Positions 1 to 8,689 of a DNA stretch of 64,000 nt are shown here, in pieces; positions within the stretch are counted from its first letter, which is position 1; every line of letters begins with the position of its first letter. The notes under the pieces are model-generated. The model was not told where the DNA came from, did not search any database, and saw nothing but the letters and a program-made list of their open reading frames with translations. A program made the translations under genes and the position numbers. Location of the stretch: assembly GCA_001787535.1 (NCBI GenBank), contig MFXP01000004.1, positions 1 through 64,000 of the forward strand. Direction: 5' to 3'. The stretch is from Candidatus Peribacteria bacterium RIFCSPHIGHO2_01_FULL_51_35. Its GTDB lineage: Bacteria; Patescibacteriota; Gracilibacteria; Peribacterales; Peribacteraceae.

Positions 1-491
1 GCTGATCATCCTCTCAGATCAGCTACCCGTCATAGGCTTGGTAAGCCGTTACCTTACCAACTACCTGATAGGCCGCAGGCCTCTCCCGAACCGATAAATC
101 TTTACTCGATTCCTCGCTACACTCGTCCTTTAGGTTTGTGATTGTTATGCATTCTCGGAGGGCTACATTGTTATATGGCTATATTGTTCGCAAGCGAACT
201 CAGATGTTTCCTGTAATAAGGAAAGACCTTTCTTGCTTGCTTAGCTAACAATATAACAATGTAGCAATATGACATTCCGATTTTTCATAACTTCCACAAA
301 CCTTCGATACAAGTGCAATGAGGAACCGAGACTATCCGGTATTAATCCGCCTTTCGGCGGGTTATCCCTGAGTTCGGGGGGAGTACCAACGTGTTACGCA
401 GCCGTTCGCCGTGGGTCTAAACCCACTCGACTTGCATGTGTTAGGCGCACCGCCAGCGTTCACTCTGAGCTAGGATCAAACTCTTCGAAAA
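1..491 (-). rRNA. rrs: 16S ribosomal RNA, 5' portion (3' part lies beyond the left window edge)
   Basis: Reverse complement reads AGAGTTTGATCCTAGCTCAG near 485-466, then GAACGCTGGCGG..CTAACACATGCAAGTCGA and, at the far end, GGTAGTTGGTAAGGTAACGGCTTACCAAGCC, all canonical 16S 5'-domain sequence. Confidence 0.96.
108..327 (-). repeat. IVS-like palindromic insertion in the helix-10 region of 16S (copy 1)
   Basis: About 220 nt separate ATACCGGATAGTCTC from AAAGATTTATCGGTTCGGGAG, where typical 16S has a short hairpin. Ends are complementary (gattcctcgctacactc / aagtgcaatgaggaacc), with a long internal stem ggctacattgttatat..gttcgc. Confidence 0.85.
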
Positions 492-656
492 TGGATACGA
501 CCATCGTTCTCCCTTCGATTGCTCTCAGGGTAAACTCCGGTCTCTCTCCATTGAGAGATGAACCCGCAGATCAGAGATCTGCTAGTTGCTGATTGCTTTA
601 TTTTCCATGGCGCAATCGACCATGTTAATTCCAAAGGAATTGGGGTCCGTGCACTT

Positions 657-871
657 GGTTCCTTGCTGTACTCGTTTCATGTGTGGATGTTGTTACACAT
701 TCTCGGAGGGTTACATTGTTATATGGCTATATTGTTCGCAAGCGATCATCAGATGTGTTGCATACAACAATCTTCTTCATGTGCTTAGCTAACAATATAA
801 CAATGTAACCATATAACAGTTCCGATTGTTACAATCTTCACAAATTTTTGATTCCAGTACAATAAGGAACC
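657..871 (-). repeat. Second copy of the 16S IVS-like palindrome, in the 16S leader
   Basis: Shares cattctcggaggg[t]tacattgttatatggctatattgttcgcaagcga and gcttagctaacaatataacaatgta with copy 1; bounded by ggttccttgctgtact / agtacaataaggaacc. Confidence 0.85.
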
Positions 872-1076
872 AAGGACGGACAAGCTTCTTCTCTACTACA
901 CGATGCTGTGAAGGAGCTGACCCTTCCGAGGCAAAGCCTTATACAGGGGGTAGGAAACTCAGCTTCTCGTCCACGCAAAAACGTAGGAACACAGAAGCAG
1001 CCGAACGATTTTACGCGTCCGGAACCCAGGGTCAAGCGCTTTTAATTTGTTTTGATGCATTCTTTTGCACAGTGAC

Positions 1077-1161
1077 GAGGATTCCGACAAGGCCGAAGAG
1101 TCCGAGGAAACCGAGGAACGTACTCTTCGGAATCGTCGGACTCTCGGTTTCCTTGGTTTCC
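1077..1161. repeat. Inverted degenerate period-9 array
   Basis: GAGGATTCC GACAAGGCC GAAGAGTCC GAGGAAACC GAGGAACGT; the right arm reverse complement reads GGAAACCAA GGAAACCGA GAGTCCGAC GATTCCGAA GAG. Confidence 0.8.
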
Positions 1162-1301
1162 CCTTAAAAAAGGGTGCTTGACCACGCTCTTCCAGACATA
1201 TACATTCTGCTTCCTGATTCCCCTCTGTCGTTTCTGACACAGGGTTTTACCCACCCCTCGATTCGCTACGCTCACTCGGGGTGGATTCTTATCCACGAAT
1301 C

Positions 1302-1865
1302 ATGCCAACGTTGCAGCCATCCACCGAGGAGCACACCATCTATGAGATTGCAGTGCTCTACCCCATCCTTGCTCAGAAAGAAGAGCAGGCTTTGCTGAAG
1401 GAAGTCGAAGGATTTTTTGCAGAAGTGGGTGCAAAGCAGATTGCAAAAGACGCCTGGGGTCGCCGCGGTCTTGCGTATCCTGTGGAAGGAAACATGGAAG
1501 GAAATTTCGTCATCTATTACTACGAGATGGAACCCGCGCGTATTAAAGAAGTGGATAACAACCTGCGCATCGAGAAGAACGTTCTCCGCCATCTCATCGT
1601 AAAACCACCCAAGGGTTACCAAATCGTGAAGTACTCCGAGACGTACGAGCAGTGGTTGAAGGAGCGCGAGACGGTGGACCAAGTTCGCTCACGCGAGAAG
1701 GAAGAGAAATTGAAAGAGCAGGTCGCCAAGAAAGCCAAACAGCAAGCGCGCCGCAGCGACGAGCAACGCAAACAGGAAACGCACGAAGTGAAGAAGCCGA
1801 TGGTGGAAGGCGAACTCCAAAAGAAACTCGATAAATTGATTTCCGATGACACGCTCGACATCTGA
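1302..1865 (+). CDS. rpsF: 30S ribosomal protein S6
   Basis: ORF 1281..1865, with a likely start at internal Met (MPTLQPSTEEHTIYEIAVLYP). Motifs NNLRIEKNVLRHLIVK and Lys/Glu-rich tail; rpsR follows. Confidence 0.9.
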   Translation: MPTLQPSTEEHTIYEIAVLYPILAQKEEQALLKEVEGFFAEVGAKQIAKDAWGRRGLAYPVEGNMEGNFVIYYYEMEPARIKEVDNNLRIEKNVLRHLIVKPPKGYQIVKYSETYEQWLKERETVDQVRSREKEEKLKEQVAKKAKQQARRSDEQRKQETHEVKKPMVEGELQKKLDKLISDDTLDI

Positions 1866-1869
1866 TCCC

Positions 1870-2112
1870 ATGCAACCGAACCAATCTTTCCTTCAACGGC
1901 GTCCGGATCTGAAGAGCAAGCCATGTCCGTTCTGCGGCAAGCAGACCAAGTACATCGATTACAAAGATTACCCAACTCTCAAGCCGTACACGGACTACTT
2001 CGGCAACATTCGCGCCAAGTACTACACAGGCGTCTGCTTGAAGCATCAAAAGTTGCTGCGCACGGCAATCGAACGCGCACGCTTCCTGGCGATGCTCGCA
2101 TATCGTAAGTGA
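1870..2112 (+). CDS. rpsR: 30S ribosomal protein S18 (Cys-containing, zinc-type)
   Basis: KPCPFCGKQTKYIDYKD..LKPYTDYFGNIRAKYYTGVCLKHQKLLRTAIERARFLAMLAY. Start taken at MQPNQSF within ORF 1846..2112. Confidence 0.92.
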   Translation: MQPNQSFLQRRPDLKSKPCPFCGKQTKYIDYKDYPTLKPYTDYFGNIRAKYYTGVCLKHQKLLRTAIERARFLAMLAYRK

Positions 2113-2158
2113 AAAACCTACGGTTTTTCCCTTACGGGAACCCTTTTCCCTCAGAAGA

Positions 2159-2201
2159 GTCGCTTCAGTTGGGCGAAGCCCAACTTCGCGACAATTTTTT
2201 A
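2159..2201 (+). terminator. Rho-independent-type terminator after rpsF-rpsR
   Basis: gtcgcttcagttgggcGAAgcccaacttcgcgac followed by aattttttat. Confidence 0.75.
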
Positions 2202-2243
2202 TAAAACAGAGGCTCGTCATTTTCTAATCAGGACGTGTAAGAT

Positions 2244-2468
2244 TTAGTTTTGTGTGAATAGATTCCCCTCGCTGATGAGGTATCGAATTTTTTCTCGTGG
2301 ATCGAAAAGTCCGCGCATATTGTTCTCTGGATCATCAGCGCGCACCAATGCCTTGTTTGAAATGGAAAGCTTTGTATATCTTTCGCGGTCAACAATCTCA
2401 ACATCAGCTTCCTCAATAGCTTGCTGAAGGGCGATGCCTGCTTGCGGCAGCTGCGATTCGGAGGACAT
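2244..2468 (-). CDS. Hypothetical protein (74 aa)
   Basis: ORF with plausible composition in an otherwise empty interval. Confidence 0.45.
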   Translation of the reverse strand: MSSESQLPQAGIALQQAIEEADVEIVDRERYTKLSISNKALVRADDPENNMRGLFDPREKIRYLISEGNLFTQN

Positions 2469-2547
2469 AAATCATGCTCAGAATAGCTGGGATTACTCTT
2501 TGGTCAAAGATTTTCTTATTACCTCTGTATTGGCTTATACTAGGGCT

Positions 2548-3306
2548 ATGTCCGGACACTCCAAGTGGGCAAATATTCGGGTGAAGAAGACGGCGCAGGA
2601 TGCCAAGCGCGGCAAAGTATTTACGCGCCATGCCAAGCTCATAGAAATCGCAGCGCGTGCAGGCGGTGGAGACCCGGCATCGAATCCTTCGCTGCGCACG
2701 GCAATCGACAATGCAAAAGCAGACAGCGTGCCGAATATGAATATTGATAGAGCCATAAAGAAGGGAACAGGGGAGAATAAAGGAGAAGCTATGGGAGAAG
2801 TGGTCTACGCTGCCATGGGACCGGGCGGCACTGCGTACTTGATAGAGTGTTTGACCGAGAACAAGAATCGCACACTCTCCAATGTAAAACTTCTCATTGG
2901 AAAGAATGGCGGAAGTTTTGCGGAATCCAGTTCTGTCCTCTGGATGTTCGCGCGCAAAGGAGTCGTGTTAGGACATCGGAGTTCGGACATCGGAGTTCGG
3001 GCGGATGAATTGGAGCTGAAGCTTATCGATGCAGGTGCTGAAGATATTTCGACTGAAAATGCCTCCATCGAAGTCACGACTGATGCAGCGCATTGGACGC
3101 AGGTTCGTGATCTTTTGAAGACAAATGGTTATGAGATCGAATCAGCAGGACTCAAATTCGTAGCTTCCCAGAAAGTTGCTGTGAATGATCCTGCAGTTGC
3201 TCAAAAAATCGCGTCATTCATGGAAGCAATAGAAGAAGATGAAGATGTGTCGGAAGTGCACACGAATGCAGAAGTGTCTGCAGAAGTGATGGTGCAGGTG
3301 GGGTAG
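2548..3306 (+). CDS. yebC: YebC/PmpR-family transcriptional/translational regulator
   Basis: MSGHSKWANIRVKKTAQDAKRGKVFTRHAKLI..NPSLRTAIDNAKADSVPNMNIDRAIKKGTGE. Confidence 0.95.
   Translation: MSGHSKWANIRVKKTAQDAKRGKVFTRHAKLIEIAARAGGGDPASNPSLRTAIDNAKADSVPNMNIDRAIKKGTGENKGEAMGEVVYAAMGPGGTAYLIECLTENKNRTLSNVKLLIGKNGGSFAESSSVLWMFARKGVVLGHRSSDIGVRADELELKLIDAGAEDISTENASIEVTTDAAHWTQVRDLLKTNGYEIESAGLKFVASQKVAVNDPAVAQKIASFMEAIEEDEDVSEVHTNAEVSAEVMVQVG
2971..2998 (+). repeat. Period-7 array inside yebC
   Basis: GGACATC GGAGTTC GGACATC GGAGTTC. Confidence 0.75.
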
Positions 3307-3360
3307 CATCGCCTTCCAGGCGATGCGGTGGGCATCGAGGAATATTTTCCACAATCATTT

Positions 3361-3389
3361 GTAGAGATCGACCGGCGGTCGATCTCTAC
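3361..3389. repeat. GTAGAG-type dispersed palindrome
   Basis: GTAGAGATCGACC GGC GGTCGATCTCTAC between convergent yebC and the PBP gene. Confidence 0.85.
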
Positions 3390-3448
3390 CGAACATTACA
3401 AAATTCCTGCCCACCACATCGGCAAGATGCCGATGGTACCCCACCCAA

Positions 3449-6400
3449 CTACTGCAGCAGCTGCTCAATCGGTTCATCAAGCACAGGATTGAAGTCCGGT
3501 TCTTCATCGCCGGTGATGTGAATCGTGATGCTATCTTCGCGTTCATTTTCCGCAAAGTCCGTGGCAACAACGCGGATTTCCACTTGGCCGCTGAGGGAAG
3601 CATCCAATTCATAATCCAAAGAGTACGGAGCTTTGGGCTTGGTGGTGAGCAAGCGATCATTCAAGTAAAACTGCACGTACTTGATGCCGCCTTCGTCATC
3701 ATCGGCATCTGCAGTGATGGTGATTTCCGATCCTTTCCGCACGGCATCCCCGTCATCCGGTTCCGTGATGCGAATACTGGGGCCGCTTTGGTCTTTGCCA
3801 AAGGAGAACGACACTTTATCTTCCACTTTATTAAAGTATTCGTCCGTGAGAATCACCGTGAAGGTGTGGGTGCCATCTTCTTTGATGGAACGCGGCACGC
3901 GAATGGGCGGTTCCAGTTCGGAACCTGAACCTGCCACCGCCACGCGCTTGCCATCGATCATATAGACGATCTCGCGGACGGCGGAACCAACGGAGAAATC
4001 CAACCTCGGCTGGAAGGAAGGATACGATGCAGTATCGCCGTTGCTTGGGTGCTCAATCGTGAGCTTCGGTTTGATCAAGCGGCCGGGGGTTTTGGAAATG
4101 TCACACTCTTCCGTCGGCGCGACGGGGAGCGGCAGTTGAGAACCGGAGTGCGTGTCGTTCGCATTCCAGAGTGTCATTTGCTTTGCCGCCCATTCCAACA
4201 CTCCCTGCTGCCACAGCGGCCAGCGATCGGCCTGAAGACTCTCCGGAACATAGAAACTCTTTTTCTCTTGCGCATCTTCCGGACAACTCTTGGAAGCAAG
4301 CAAGCCGGTCACTTTATCCACCGTGAGTTCCAAGCATGCGGGGTCATCCTCCGTCGGCGCGTGTTCGCTTAAGAACATATCCGCTTTGCGGAACGGAACG
4401 GGCGTGCAATCCGTCGGCAACTCGCCCGAGAGAAGAGACACCTGCGGTTGCACCAAGCCCTCCGGCACTTTGAAGCTCGTGGGTTTGTCTTTCAGCAATT
4501 TGTGCGCACTCCCCATGAAGTCGCGCCAAATGGGGGCAGCAGCAGACAAACTTTCCGCGCGTTCCGAGAGCGCTTCTGCAGACGCATTTCCCACCCACAC
4601 GCCAGTGACCAGAGCCGGTGTGTAGCCGATCGTCCACAAGTTATCCGGCCTGCGCTCCAGGCAGTTGCCGGAGTTCGATGCCTCCTCCGGGTTCTCCAGT
4701 TCCCCCGGTTCCTTCGGAGCCTGGCGCCTCAAGCACTTGTTGCTGGTGCCGGTTTTGGCAGCGGCTTGGTAGCCCGGCACGGAGAGCACGCTCTGCCAGT
4801 ACTCGTTGGGGCGCGCGGAGACATCGCTGAGAATAGACGTGATCTGGTACGCAACGCGCGGGTCCAAGACTTCCTCTCCTTCTGCGGTGGGATCCGCGCA
4901 CCGGCTGCAGGGGAGAATAGCCCCGTGCTGATTTTTTATATGACGGATGCTGATGACGGGTTTCCACTCGCCGGCGCTGGCGAAGGTGCTGTAGCCGTGC
5001 ACCATTTCCATCAGCGGCGTTTCACCGGCACCAAGTGCAAGCGGCCAGCCGTAATCAAAACCATTCCGTTCCACGATCAACTCCTGCTTGCGCGTGAGCG
5101 GCGTCGTCACGCCCATGCGGGACGTCAATTCCAAAATGGGGTCCTCCCCACCCGCCAGGAAAAATGCTTTTACGGCGGGAATATTTCTGGACGCTGCCAA
5201 CGCTTTGCGGATGGACATGATGCCCCAGAAGGCGCCATCGAAGTTCTGCGGTTCATCTTCGCCGAACTTTGTCGGCACATCATGGACAATGGTGGCCGGG
5301 CCGTACCCTTGTTGAAAGGCCGCCGCATACACGAAAGGTTTAAAGCTGCTGCCGGGTTGGCGCGGGGCGCGCACCATGTCCACTTTGCCATCGTGTTCCT
5401 CATCGCTGTAATCCATATTTCCGACGTAGGCGAGCACTTCCTTCGTCAGGGGATCCAACGCCAGAAGCGCGATGTTGTTCGCACCGATGCGATCCAGCAT
5501 GTCTTCCCGGTGGAATGCCACGGCCTTCTCCGCGGCCTGCTGCAGTTCCCAGTTGAGGGTCGTTTCGATAATCAGCCCTCCCTGCTCCAAGATTCCGGTC
5601 TCCGCACCGGCCAGCATTTCTTCCAATTGTTCGCGGATCCATAGTACGAAGTGCGGCGCACGAATATTTTCGCGCGTCGGTTTGAAGACGATCTTCTCCA
5701 ATTCTTCCAGCGCGCTCAGGCGTTCCGCTTCCTTGATGTACTCCTGCTCCTGCATGTTCCGCAGGACCTGGTCGGCGCGGCCTCCCACGTAGAAGGTCGT
5801 CGCGCCCGTGCCTAAGAAATTTCCCAGCAGTCCGATGCGAATGGCATCCTCCGGAAGATCCTCCGCGCTCCGTATCGTGCCCAGGCGAATTTGTTCTTGC
5901 GTGTCTTCATCCACGGCCGTGCGCATGTGCTGTCCGTACGGACTGAAGTAGGTCGGCCGCTGCGGCAGCGCCGCGAGCACGGCCGACTCGGCCAATGTGA
6001 GATCCTTCGCAGGTTTGCCGAAATACTTTTGCGCCGCCTGCTCCACGCCGTAGGCGTTCTGTCCGAAGGGAATCCAGTTCAAATAGAGTTCCAGAATCGT
6101 GTCTTTGTCGTACATCGTTTCCAGTTTGCAGCCGAGGATCAGTTCTTTGAGTTTGCGATTGATCAAACTGTCCTGCTGCAAGTGGAGTGCATTGCGCGCC
6201 AGCTGACGTGTGAGCGTGGAAGCGCCGCCGCCCCGGCCAAGGCTGAAGATGGCGCGCCCCACGGCACGCCAGTCGACACAACCACGATCGTAAAAGCGTT
6301 CATCTTCAATGGCGATGATGGCGTACTTGGTGTGCGCGGGAATTTCATCGCCGGGAATAAGCGTGCGATCTTCTTCTTCAAAGAGACGATAGAGCTCGAT

Positions 6401-6781
6401 GCCGTTACGATCGGTAATAACAGAACTCTGCGCAGCAAAGAGCGTTTCTGCATCACCGATGTCCGGCAACGTGAGCCAGAGAATCCCTATGTAAGAGGCA
6501 AGAAGAACACTTCCCAAAGCGCCCGCCCGTAATAGGAATTGTGGCCATCCCAAGCGTCGCTTTTCTGCGATGACCCACTGTCCCGTTTGAATGATCGTAT
6601 GAATAATCAATGTAAGGACGCCGGCCACGCGCGCGAATACTCCTTTCTTCTTCGGTTGAAATCCCAGCGCACCTTTCAGAGAGCGCATGCTCGCAAATCG
6701 TTTCTCACGCTCGGGCGAAACATCCTTTTTTGCCTGGTCTCCGCCGGAAATCGTTCGAATGTGGAATCCGTGATCTGACAT
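3449..6781 (-). CDS. Bifunctional penicillin-binding protein (PBP1A-like transglycosylase/transpeptidase) with C-terminal Ig-like domains
   Basis: Transglycosylase motifs AIIAIEDERFYDRGCVDWRAVGRA and GGASTLTRQLARN; transpeptidase motifs APRQPGSSFKPFVYAAAF and AAKTGTSN; C-terminal PSIRITEPDDGDAVRKGSEITITADADDDEGG repeats. Start at MSDHGFHIR. Confidence 0.93.
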   Translation of the reverse strand: MSDHGFHIRTISGGDQAKKDVSPEREKRFASMRSLKGALGFQPKKKGVFARVAGVLTLIIHTIIQTGQWVIAEKRRLGWPQFLLRAGALGSVLLASYIGILWLTLPDIGDAETLFAAQSSVITDRNGIELYRLFEEEDRTLIPGDEIPAHTKYAIIAIEDERFYDRGCVDWRAVGRAIFSLGRGGGASTLTRQLARNALHLQQDSLINRKLKELILGCKLETMYDKDTILELYLNWIPFGQNAYGVEQAAQKYFGKPAKDLTLAESAVLAALPQRPTYFSPYGQHMRTAVDEDTQEQIRLGTIRSAEDLPEDAIRIGLLGNFLGTGATTFYVGGRADQVLRNMQEQEYIKEAERLSALEELEKIVFKPTRENIRAPHFVLWIREQLEEMLAGAETGILEQGGLIIETTLNWELQQAAEKAVAFHREDMLDRIGANNIALLALDPLTKEVLAYVGNMDYSDEEHDGKVDMVRAPRQPGSSFKPFVYAAAFQQGYGPATIVHDVPTKFGEDEPQNFDGAFWGIMSIRKALAASRNIPAVKAFFLAGGEDPILELTSRMGVTTPLTRKQELIVERNGFDYGWPLALGAGETPLMEMVHGYSTFASAGEWKPVISIRHIKNQHGAILPCSRCADPTAEGEEVLDPRVAYQITSILSDVSARPNEYWQSVLSVPGYQAAAKTGTSNKCLRRQAPKEPGELENPEEASNSGNCLERRPDNLWTIGYTPALVTGVWVGNASAEALSERAESLSAAAPIWRDFMGSAHKLLKDKPTSFKVPEGLVQPQVSLLSGELPTDCTPVPFRKADMFLSEHAPTEDDPACLELTVDKVTGLLASKSCPEDAQEKKSFYVPESLQADRWPLWQQGVLEWAAKQMTLWNANDTHSGSQLPLPVAPTEECDISKTPGRLIKPKLTIEHPSNGDTASYPSFQPRLDFSVGSAVREIVYMIDGKRVAVAGSGSELEPPIRVPRSIKEDGTHTFTVILTDEYFNKVEDKVSFSFGKDQSGPSIRITEPDDGDAVRKGSEITITADADDDEGGIKYVQFYLNDRLLTTKPKAPYSLDYELDASLSGQVEIRVVATDFAENEREDSITIHITGDEEPDFNPVLDEPIEQLLQ

Positions 6782-6905
6782 TCGTAGAGTGAGGAGTCTA
6801 AAGGGGATGCATCCTCGGGGCAATAGGAGAGGCCAACGGAATTGATCCGTAGCGCGATTCGTCGATTTCTTGACATCGAAGATCCGTGAATTAGTATCTT
6901 TGGGT

Positions 6906-7139
6906 ATGGCGACTGCAGATTTTGAACGAGGCTTGGAAAAGGGAATCGTTTTGGGGGAAGGTAGAGCCAATGCAATGGAAGTTGCTGCGGCAGCTTCGCG
7001 TCGTAGGCCCGAAACTTTTTCCAAACTTAAACCTCACTTTGACGAAGTGATGTCGTCTTTTGATCGCCTTAAGATAAATATTTTGAAGGAGGAGGAAAAA
7101 CGGGCGCAACCATCATTTACAGAGGGCGAAGGCATCTGA
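6906..7139 (+). CDS. Hypothetical protein
   Basis: MATADFERGLEKGIVLGEGRAN... divergent from the PBP gene. Confidence 0.4.
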   Translation: MATADFERGLEKGIVLGEGRANAMEVAAAASRRRPETFSKLKPHFDEVMSSFDRLKINILKEEEKRAQPSFTEGEGI

Positions 7140-7198
7140 CGCATTCCATCGTTTGCCAGCATATTCCTTTTTAAGGCGTTTTATGCTATACTATTTCG

Positions 7199-7534
7199 AT
7201 GTATACATATCGATTCCTCACCTCGATTGCAGCCATTCTTTTAGGGCGCACGCCCGCAATGGCACAGGGAAGGACCCTCACGGTGGATCTCGGCGCAACC
7301 ATTTCATTCCCGGAACTCGTGGGCAATGCCGTGGAGGCGTTTGCCCTCATCAGCATCCTCTTTACAACGGTGCTGTTTCTTGTCGGTGCTTTTATGATGG
7401 TGATGTCCCGGGGCAAAGAAGACCAGGTTTCCAAAGGAAAAGACCTTATGATCCAGTCTTTGATAGGCATGGCCGTGGTCGGGGGAGCCTATGCCCTCAT
7501 TCGGACGATTTTTTGGCTCATTTACGTTGCCTAA
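7199..7534 (+). CDS. VirB2/TrbC-like pilin-type membrane protein
   Basis: Signal-like N-terminus, then two hydrophobic segments around GKEDQVSKGKDLMIQSLIGMAVVGGAYALIRTIFWLI. Confidence 0.55.
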   Translation: MYTYRFLTSIAAILLGRTPAMAQGRTLTVDLGATISFPELVGNAVEAFALISILFTTVLFLVGAFMMVMSRGKEDQVSKGKDLMIQSLIGMAVVGGAYALIRTIFWLIYVA

Positions 7535-7564
7535 AAAGCAAGCCCCCGCCTACAATCGAGTATC

Positions 7565-8209
7565 ATGGCAAGTGATCAGCCGTTACCGGATGTCTTGGAA
7601 AGACTGGAGCGCGCGGAGCAACTCAAGCTCAGCGGCGAGCACACCGAAGCACTCGTTATTTTAGAACAACTGCTCTTGGAGGATCCGGAGAATGTCTCCG
7701 CCCTGGAAGAGATCGCAGACAATGAATTGAGCCTGGGAAGATTCGCGCGCGCGGAAGCCGCAGCCAAACGCGCCGTTCTTTTGGACGATGAAAGTTACAC
7801 GGGACATTACATTTTGGGTTTTCTCCGCTCGCGCACCGAGGAATGGCCGGCAGCCATTGCCGCGCTGCGCAAAGCGAATGGTTTGAAACCGAACAATGCG
7901 GAAATTTTGCGTTGCTTGGGTTGGGCTCTCTTCACCAGCGCCAATGAACGCGCGCAAGGCATCGTCACCCTGGAACGCGCATTGAACTTGGACGGACAGA
8001 GCATACTGACTCTTTGTGACTTGGGTGTGGCGTATCTGCAAGTGCAGAATTTTCCGAAGGCAAAAGTCCTCTTCCTGCATGCGCTCCACTTGGAACCGAC
8101 GAACCTGCGTGCGCAGGAATGTCTGCAGGCAGTAGAACGGCTGGAAAAAATTGCAGGCAAGACGATGACGAAGGGGGAGGCGAGGGTCAGCCGGAGCGGG
8201 AAGAAATAA
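7565..8209 (+). CDS. TPR repeat protein
   Basis: Repeats such as HTEALVILEQLLLEDPENVSALEEIADNELSLGRFARAEAAAKRAV and LGVAYLQVQNFPKAKVLFLHALHLEPTN. Confidence 0.8.
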   Translation: MASDQPLPDVLERLERAEQLKLSGEHTEALVILEQLLLEDPENVSALEEIADNELSLGRFARAEAAAKRAVLLDDESYTGHYILGFLRSRTEEWPAAIAALRKANGLKPNNAEILRCLGWALFTSANERAQGIVTLERALNLDGQSILTLCDLGVAYLQVQNFPKAKVLFLHALHLEPTNLRAQECLQAVERLEKIAGKTMTKGEARVSRSGKK

Positions 8210-8275
8210 GGCAAAGATGAAAGGGTAGGTTTTTCTAAGTTTGATTTAATTTAAAAATATAATATAATATACTTA

Positions 8276-8614
8276 GTGAAAAACTTTGATGAACTAATTC
8301 AGGCTTATGAGAATCTGATTGAAACAGCAGATTATCGTGATTATAAAAAACTTTGGGATGAAGTCCGTGGCACTGCAAAGAAAATACGCATTGAATTTAG
8401 TACGCGACATCCCAATACGGGCATTCATACGCTCGCAATGCGCTATCACCAAGTCTTAGGGAGTACAACATCTAACGTAGAGGACTTTGAGCGTTTAAGA
8501 GAAGCAATTATTGCTAGCGGACTCTCGAGCGAGAAAGTGGATGAAATAGTGTCTGAAATTAACAAAGAGGTAGAAGAAAAAGTTGGTGTATTGCTTATTC
8601 AAGCAGGGTTATAA
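8276..8614 (+). CDS. Hypothetical protein (GTG start)
   Basis: ORF of 112 aa with plausible composition after an AT-rich leader. Confidence 0.5.
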   Translation: MKNFDELIQAYENLIETADYRDYKKLWDEVRGTAKKIRIEFSTRHPNTGIHTLAMRYHQVLGSTTSNVEDFERLREAIIASGLSSEKVDEIVSEINKEVEEKVGVLLIQAGL

Positions 8615-8689
8615 CTTTTGACAGTGCTAAAAGAACCGCAGAAATGGATCTGCCTACCTATTCTGTAATTTCCCATTATAATCACAGCC

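Noticed and set aside
269-1240. Several ORFs over the 16S and its leader
   Set aside because: They overlap rRNA, the IVS-like palindromes or the nonamer array; no protein-like features. The 838..1296 minus ORFs are translated repeat sequence.
4448-5644. 398-aa + strand ORF opposite the PBP gene
   Set aside because: Shadow ORF in antisense of a well-supported PBP; His/Arg/Phe-rich composition typical of antisense frames.
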